Source: Oscillospiraceae bacterium (GTDB taxonomy: Bacteria; Bacillota; Clostridia; Oscillospirales; CAG-272). Taken from it: a DNA stretch of 64,000 nt. Both the position numbers and the translations under genes were made by a program. The notes beneath the pieces were generated by a model, which saw only the letters and a list, made by a program, of their open reading frames with translations, did not search any database and was not told where the DNA came from. Positions 60,050-64,000 of the stretch are shown here, piece by piece. Position 1 is the stretch's first letter. The number at the start of each line of letters is the position of its first letter. The stretch is taken from assembly GCA_015064885.1 (NCBI GenBank), contig SVRJ01000003.1, forward strand, positions 30,861-94,860, in the 5' to 3' direction.

Positions 60050-60574
60050 TTACTCTTCGGATCCCTCTGCCTTTTCTTCGATCTCTTCCTCATCGGAAAC
60101 AAGGTCTTCATCCTCGGAGTCATCGGAAGCTGCGTCGAGATCGTCGCCGAAGTCATCCTCCTTTTCCATACGGAGAAGTTCTCTCTGCTTCTGAAGCTTT
60201 GCAAGCTCAGCCGCGGGCTCCTTATTAAATTCCTCGTCTATGTCTGTGATCTCGCCGTTTTCTCTTTCAACGAGCTTAAACTCACCGTCGCAGATCCTCT
60301 TTATTGAGAGCTTTACAGCCTTTTCGTCTCTGTACTCGGGGTCTACCATAGCAGAGATCGGCTTTTCGCCTTCCTTGTTACCTGCTTCCTTCTGTATAGA
60401 CTGTGTCTTTTCGGCTACTACACGCTGCTTAACGTACTCGTTTGTAAGCATTCTCGCGCCTCTTGCCGCGCCTATTGTAAGCTGGTAACGGTTAAACTTA
60501 CCCTGTGTAAGCTCGTCGATCGTGGGATAAAGCATTCCCTTTTCTTCTTTGATGTTTTCGTTAGAATCGTACAT
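60050..60574 (-). CDS. rpoZ: RNA polymerase omega subunit with long acidic tail
   Basis: 174 residues, with AAGGAG six bases before the ATG. The omega core is recognised in MLYPTIDELTQGKFNRYQLTIG and AARGARMLT near the start. Typical omega is 60-90 residues; this one continues with a charged stretch and a strongly acidic end (DDFGDDLDAASDDSEDEDLVSDEEEIEEK). The tail is probably unstructured; its role is unknown. The gmk-rpoZ-priA order is the standard one. Note the internal Met at residue 14, in case the true core starts there. Confidence 0.88.
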   Translation of the reverse strand: MYDSNENIKEEKGMLYPTIDELTQGKFNRYQLTIGAARGARMLTNEYVKQRVVAEKTQSIQKEAGNKEGEKPISAMVDPEYRDEKAVKLSIKRICDGEFKLVERENGEITDIDEEFNKEPAAELAKLQKQRELLRMEKEDDFGDDLDAASDDSEDEDLVSDEEEIEEKAEGSEE

Positions 60575-60606
60575 TGATTAACTCCTTATATCTTTTGAAA
60601 TAGTAT

Positions 60607-61221
60607 TCATTTGTTATGATAATAATTGTCTTTTATGTTTCCGAGACGGCGTCTTGCGCATTTTTCTGCTCTTACTATAGCGAGGAAATCCTCTGCAGAC
60701 GCCTGAGTGCCGTTGTCGTAATTATATATGACGTAATCATATATCTGTACGTCGTCAAGCTCGTATGCCGTTCTTGTAAGGCGCTTGATTATCTTGTCTT
60801 CTGTCTCTGTTCCTCTGCCGCGAAGTCTCGATTCCTGTGTTTTGAAATCGGGTGGCAGAAGCATAATAAGGACCGCATCGGGATAATTTTTCTTTATCTG
60901 CTTTGCACCCTCAACTTCTATCTCGAGGATTATGTCATTTCCCTTCTCTATGCTCTCAAAGACGGGGAGCTTCGGGGTTCCGTAATAATTTCCGCAGTAT
61001 TCGGTATACTCGAGAAGATTACCCTCCGCAATAAGCTTTTTAAAATATTCTACCGAGTATTTTACGTAGTCTACACCGTCGACCTCGCCCGGACGGAGTT
61101 CTCTTGTGGTAGCCGAGACCGAAAAGTCAAAATGCTGTGCGCTGTCGACAAGCTTTCTCACCGTGCTTTTTCCACTGCCCGCAGGTCCCGAAAGAACGAT
61201 TATAAGCCCCTTTTCCTGCAT
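60607..61221 (-). CDS. gmk: Guanylate kinase
   Basis: 204 residues from the ATG at 61221, one base after the remA stop; a start at 61266 would overlap remA. P-loop SGPAGSGKSTV, then SATTRELRPGEVDGVDY, CGNYYGTP and IIL EIEV-like DIILEIEVEGAKQI. It makes GDP from GMP with ATP. Ribosome site AGGAGGAAGCGTGAT overlaps the end of remA. Confidence 0.96.
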   Translation of the reverse strand: MQEKGLIIVLSGPAGSGKSTVRKLVDSAQHFDFSVSATTRELRPGEVDGVDYVKYSVEYFKKLIAEGNLLEYTEYCGNYYGTPKLPVFESIEKGNDIILEIEVEGAKQIKKNYPDAVLIMLLPPDFKTQESRLRGRGTETEDKIIKRLTRTAYELDDVQIYDYVIYNYDNGTQASAEDFLAIVRAEKCARRRLGNIKDNYYHNK

Positions 61222-61222
61222 A

Positions 61223-61504
61223 TCACGCTTCCTCCTCTTCCTCGATATCGTCATCGTAGCTTGCATCCGCGTTATCGCTGAGTCTGTTAGCGACCGTTTC
61301 TGTCTGTATTGCGGAAAGAATAACGTGCTCGCTGTCTGTAAGAACTACCGCTCTCGTGCGTCTTCCGCATGAAACGTCGATAACTCTTCCCGCCTCTCTC
61401 GCATCCTGAATAAGCCTTTTTATCGGTGCAGAATCGGGTGATACTATCGCTACTACTCTGTCTGCACACACCATGTTGCCAAAACCGATGTTAATAAATT
61501 TCAT
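61223..61504 (-). CDS. remA: RemA-like regulator (DUF370)
   Basis: 93 residues. [30 protein letters not shown] is the RemA/DUF370 signature. In Bacillus, RemA is a DNA-binding activator of biofilm and osmoprotection genes, forming a ring-like oligomer. The yicC-remA-gmk order is conserved in Firmicutes. An acidic tail ([13 protein letters not shown]) follows the core, so it is slightly longer than usual. Confidence 0.93.
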   Translation of the reverse strand: MKFINIGFGNMVCADRVVAIVSPDSAPIKRLIQDAREAGRVIDVSCGRRTRAVVLTDSEHVILSAIQTETVANRLSDNADASYDDDIEEEEEA

Positions 61505-61520
61505 TTGCCTATCCCCCGCT

Positions 61521-62405
61521 TTACTCTATGTTCTGTATCTGCTCTCTGATTTTTTCTATCTCGTTTTTGAGAGCTACTATCTTGTGTGCGATGCCCGAAT
61601 CAGAGCATTTGGAGCCTATAGTATTCGCTTCTCTGTTCATCTCCTGAACAAGAAAATCCAGCCTGCGTCCGCACGCATCCTCAAGCATAAGTGCCTTGAA
61701 CGCCTCGCTATGTGACTTGAGGCGCACCGTCTCTTCATCAACAGAGACCTTGTCCGCAAATATGGCGCACTCGGTAAGTATTCTCGACTCATCCGGAGTT
61801 ACTCTGTTATCATCGAGAACAGTGCGGAGTCTTTCCTCAAGACGAGAGTAATATCCGTTCTTGGACTGCTCGCTGAGCTCTTCGATCTCCTCGGTGAGCC
61901 TGTTGCAGGTATCTATTCTTGCACTGACGTCGCGATAGAGCTTTGCACCCTCAGCCTCGCGCATTGAAACGAGCTGAGACGCCGCATTGCGAAGTGCCTG
62001 CTCGGCAGCAGCGAAGAAATCCTCCTCGGGAAGGTCCTTTTCGACCACGCACAGCACGTCAGGTCTTGAGACAACGTCCTTAAGCGTGACCTTGTCCTTG
62101 AGCTTCAGCTCGCGTGAAAGAAGCTGCATAGCCTCAAGATATTGCTTTGCCAATGAAACGTCCGCGCTTACCGTTTTCGACGAGCCGTCACCGTATCTTA
62201 TTTCAAACCAGATATCCGTCTTTCCGCGGAACACGCCCGAATCCGAGAGCACGTCCTTTATCTTGCTTTCAAAGGCAGAATAGCTTTTCGGGAGCTTGGC
62301 GTTGATATCGAGATACTTGCTGTTTACGGTCTTTATCTCACATACAACACAGCAACCGCCGGCACTTCCCTCACCTCTGCCAAAGCCTGTCATACTTTTC
62401 AGCAT
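61521..62405 (-). CDS. yicC: YicC-family endoribonuclease
   Basis: 294 residues. [13 protein letters not shown] at the start and, near the end, [25 protein letters not shown] with [16 protein letters not shown] are the YicC marks. YicC proteins are endoribonucleases of the YicC/YloC group. It is the first gene of the long minus-strand operon; a consensus promoter is ~55 bases upstream. Confidence 0.94.
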   Translation of the reverse strand: MLKSMTGFGRGEGSAGGCCVVCEIKTVNSKYLDINAKLPKSYSAFESKIKDVLSDSGVFRGKTDIWFEIRYGDGSSKTVSADVSLAKQYLEAMQLLSRELKLKDKVTLKDVVSRPDVLCVVEKDLPEEDFFAAAEQALRNAASQLVSMREAEGAKLYRDVSARIDTCNRLTEEIEELSEQSKNGYYSRLEERLRTVLDDNRVTPDESRILTECAIFADKVSVDEETVRLKSHSEAFKALMLEDACGRRLDFLVQEMNREANTIGSKCSDSGIAHKIVALKNEIEKIREQIQNIE

Positions 62406-62461
62406 ACTTAACCTTCCCGGTGCAGAACATACTGCGCCTTATACTATAGGGTATTTGTTAT

Positions 62462-62490
62462 ATTATAATATAAATATGCGCGTTTGTCAA
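62462..62490 (-). promoter_or_regulatory. Promoter of the yicC-remA-gmk-... operon
   Basis: TTGACA (62490-62485), 17 bases, TATAAT (62467-62462), minus strand: full consensus. It probably drives the genes down to thiN. Confidence 0.9.
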
Positions 62491-62561
62491 GCAAAATCGT
62501 AAATTTTACAGTTTATTAATTATAAATTATCACGCCGCACATATTTTGCGTCGCTTTGCTA

Positions 62562-62590
62562 TTGATTTTTTTCTCAAAATATTGTATAAT
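62562..62590 (+). promoter_or_regulatory. Promoter for efp
   Basis: TTGATT at 62562-62567, 17 bases, TATAAT at 62585-62590, 43 bases before the efp start. Confidence 0.8.
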
Positions 62591-62633
62591 ATTGTGTATT
62601 TATTTTACGACACTGCAACGGAGGTATAATAAT

Positions 62634-63191
62634 ATGGTAGTAGCAGGCGATTTCAAAAACGGAATCACATTTGAGATGGAAGGCAACGTAATGCAGGTTA
62701 TCGAATTCCAGCACGTTAAGCCCGGTAAGGGAGCTGCTTTCGTCCGCACAAAGCTTAAGAACGTTATCACAGGCGCTGTTATCGAAAAGACATTCAGCCC
62801 TACAGACAAATTTGAAAATGCATACATCGACAGAAAGGAAATGCAGTACTCCTACGATGACGGTGACCTTTATCACTTCATGGACACCGAAACATGGGAC
62901 GAAGTACTCGTTGACCACTCTCTCGTTGGCGAAAACTTCAAGTTTGTAAAGGAAGAGATGATGTGCAAGATCATTTCCTACAAGGGCAACGTATTCGGAG
63001 TTGAGCCTCCCACATTCGTTGAGCTGACAGTTACAGAGACAGATCCCGGCTTTGCAGGCAACACAGCTACAAACGCTCTCAAGCCCGCAACACTCGAAAC
63101 AGGCGCAGTTATCAAGGTTCCGCTCTTTATCGAGGTTGGTGAAGTTCTTCAGATAGACACTCGTACAGGCGAGTATCTCGGCAGAGCATAA
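62634..63191 (+). CDS. efp: Translation elongation factor P
   Basis: 185 residues from the ATG at 62634, with GGAGG upstream; an in-frame start at 62556 lies before the promoter's -10. Three beta domains; the loop [10 protein letters not shown] carries K32, the residue modified in many homologues. EF-P relieves stalls at polyproline. It is divergent from yicC, with its own promoter and a strong terminator. The C-terminal [18 protein letters not shown] is typical. Confidence 0.97.
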   Translation: MVVAGDFKNGITFEMEGNVMQVIEFQHVKPGKGAAFVRTKLKNVITGAVIEKTFSPTDKFENAYIDRKEMQYSYDDGDLYHFMDTETWDEVLVDHSLVGENFKFVKEEMMCKIISYKGNVFGVEPPTFVELTVTETDPGFAGNTATNALKPATLETGAVIKVPLFIEVGEVLQIDTRTGEYLGRA

Positions 63192-63205
63192 CTCTTATAA
63201 AGAAT

Positions 63206-63247
63206 AAATATCCCGTATGGAAGCTCCTTACGGGATATTTTTTTATT
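63206..63247. terminator. Terminator between efp and the metallophosphoesterase gene
   Basis: AAATATCCCGTA at 63206-63217 pairs with TACGGGATATTT at 63229-63240, then TTTTA on the plus strand. Confidence 0.9.
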
Positions 63248-63248
63248 T

Positions 63249-64000
63249 TCAGACAGAGGCGATATCCGTAATATCGCTGTATGCGACCATATACGTCTCG
63301 TGGCTTCCGTCCTCGGATATCTCAAAAACGCGTCCTCCGCGTATCTCGTCTATACCGTACGGTGAAAATCCGGCACAGCCGTCAAGGCAGAAGCGCACAC
63401 CTCCGTACACGGCATCGATAGTATCCTCGTGTGAATGTCCTGCCGCAATAACGTCTATGTCACCTCTTTGAAGAACTGTTGCAAAAAATCCCGAATTGAG
63501 AACTCCGCACTGAAGCGTCTCATCAGCAGCCCCCTTGAGGCCTGTCTCCTCGGGGTTCTTCATGGTAAGTGCGGCCTCATGCGGAACAACGTGCATAACT
63601 GCCATTCCCCTGACCGTTCTTCCCTCTTTTTCTTCAAGTGCCTTCGAGAGATTCCAGTACCACATCTGCTGCTCGAATCGGATGATATCCCATTTTCGCA
63701 TCGGCTTGTATTTGTTAGGCAAAAGCAGAGATTCTGTGCTTACGCCCGAGCGAAGCTCGGCATTTTTATGGTGAGTATCAAAAGCATATATACAGTATTT
63801 TATGCTGTCCGAATCATGTGCAAGTATCGGGAGCGCATAATTCGACACACCGGGAACCCCTTTCGGAGAACGTCCCGAAACACACGTTGGGTAGCTTTCG
63901 TATATGTCCGACTGCTCTTCGGCGGGAAGGTCAACGTCATAGTCGTGGTTGCCGTAAACGTGCATAAACGGTGTTCCCGTCTCGGTCATCGGTGCTGTAA
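63249..64000 (-). CDS. Calcineurin-like metallophosphoesterase (5' end outside window)
   Basis: At least 250 residues are in the window, open to the right edge; the ATG at 63989 is probably internal because the frame stays open upstream. Motifs: YGNHDYD, HVVPHEA and AAGHSHEDTID, that is the GNHD, H and GHxH ligands of the fold; the first DxH and GD motifs would lie to the right. FCLDGCAGFSPYG and the Cys residues suggest an enzyme of the purple acid phosphatase/Icc-like group. No signal peptide can be judged. It faces efp across a shared terminator. Confidence 0.85.
   Translation of the reverse strand, partial: TAPMTETGTPFMHVYGNHDYDVDLPAEEQSDIYESYPTCVSGRSPKGVPGVSNYALPILAHDSDSIKYCIYAFDTHHKNAELRSGVSTESLLLPNKYKPMRKWDIIRFEQQMWYWNLSKALEEKEGRTVRGMAVMHVVPHEAALTMKNPEETGLKGAADETLQCGVLNSGFFATVLQRGDIDVIAAGHSHEDTIDAVYGGVRFCLDGCAGFSPYGIDEIRGGRVFEISEDGSHETYMVAYSDITDIASV

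Overview
The window looks like a chromosomal segment of an anaerobic Gram-positive bacterium of class Clostridia, probably an uncultured gut or rumen relative of the Oscillospirales; the order is a guess. The reasons are the housekeeping gene orders typical of Firmicutes (yicC-remA-gmk-rpoZ-priA-def-fmt-rsmB-rlmN-stp-prkC-rsgA-thiN and gdpP-rplI-dnaB-tilS-hpt-ftsH), type II pantothenate kinase, type III glutamine synthetase, a glycyl radical enzyme, strong AGGAGG-like ribosome binding sites, lipoprotein lipoboxes and a sortase-type C-terminus at the left edge. I see no rRNA, tRNA, CRISPR array, transposase or prophage.

Layout. 1-7500 (+): end of a surface protein with a sorting signal, an Asp-box (sialidase-like) protein, an XRE membrane regulator with MgtC, an unknown membrane protein, and a natural fusion of a sugar transporter to a family 2 glycosidase. 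7588-9879 (+): a second transporter, tcdA and thioredoxin. 10014-13948 (+): a glycyl radical enzyme, an aldo/keto reductase and a glycyl-radical activase packed as one operon; this is the most interesting metabolic unit. 14011-19270 (-): a serpin lipoprotein, a small membrane protein, a phosphoesterase, rqcH and a HAD phosphatase. 19393-20250 (+): coaW. 20306-29498 (-): tldE, tldD, GH127, an inositol-phosphatase-like gene and ddl as one overlapping block, then a glycerophosphodiesterase and a large GtaA-like protein. 29704-30507 (+): mscS. 30886-38919 (-): ftsH, hpt, tilS, dnaB, rplI, gdpP. 39233-41317 (+): glnN. 41496-48009: mixed genes, including a lipoprotein, a surface SGNH hydrolase, a Dabb protein, a DUF1287 protein, a LysR/PQ-loop divergent pair and an M28 peptidase with membrane helices. 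48034-62405 (-): the long translation/replication/signalling operon. 62634-64000: efp (+) and a truncated phosphoesterase (-).

How it works together. Sugar handling is a theme (transporter-GH2 fusion, GH127, second transporter, GH-like proteins), and the glycyl radical operon suggests anaerobic radical chemistry feeding an NAD(P)H-dependent aldehyde or ketone reduction. Sixteen promoters can be read by eye, nearly all with a 17-base spacer and many with an extended -10 (TGn).

Oddities worth following: an in-frame TAG inside an otherwise intact zinc peptidase, in a window where only one of 54 intact gene ends is TAG (and that one has a TAA five codons later); arrays of tiny hairpins at 30591-30673; a two-hairpin element present twice with compensatory base changes; duplicated terminators, one of which also encodes the end of a LysR protein. 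Coordinates and motifs were read directly; family names come from recognised motifs, not database searches.
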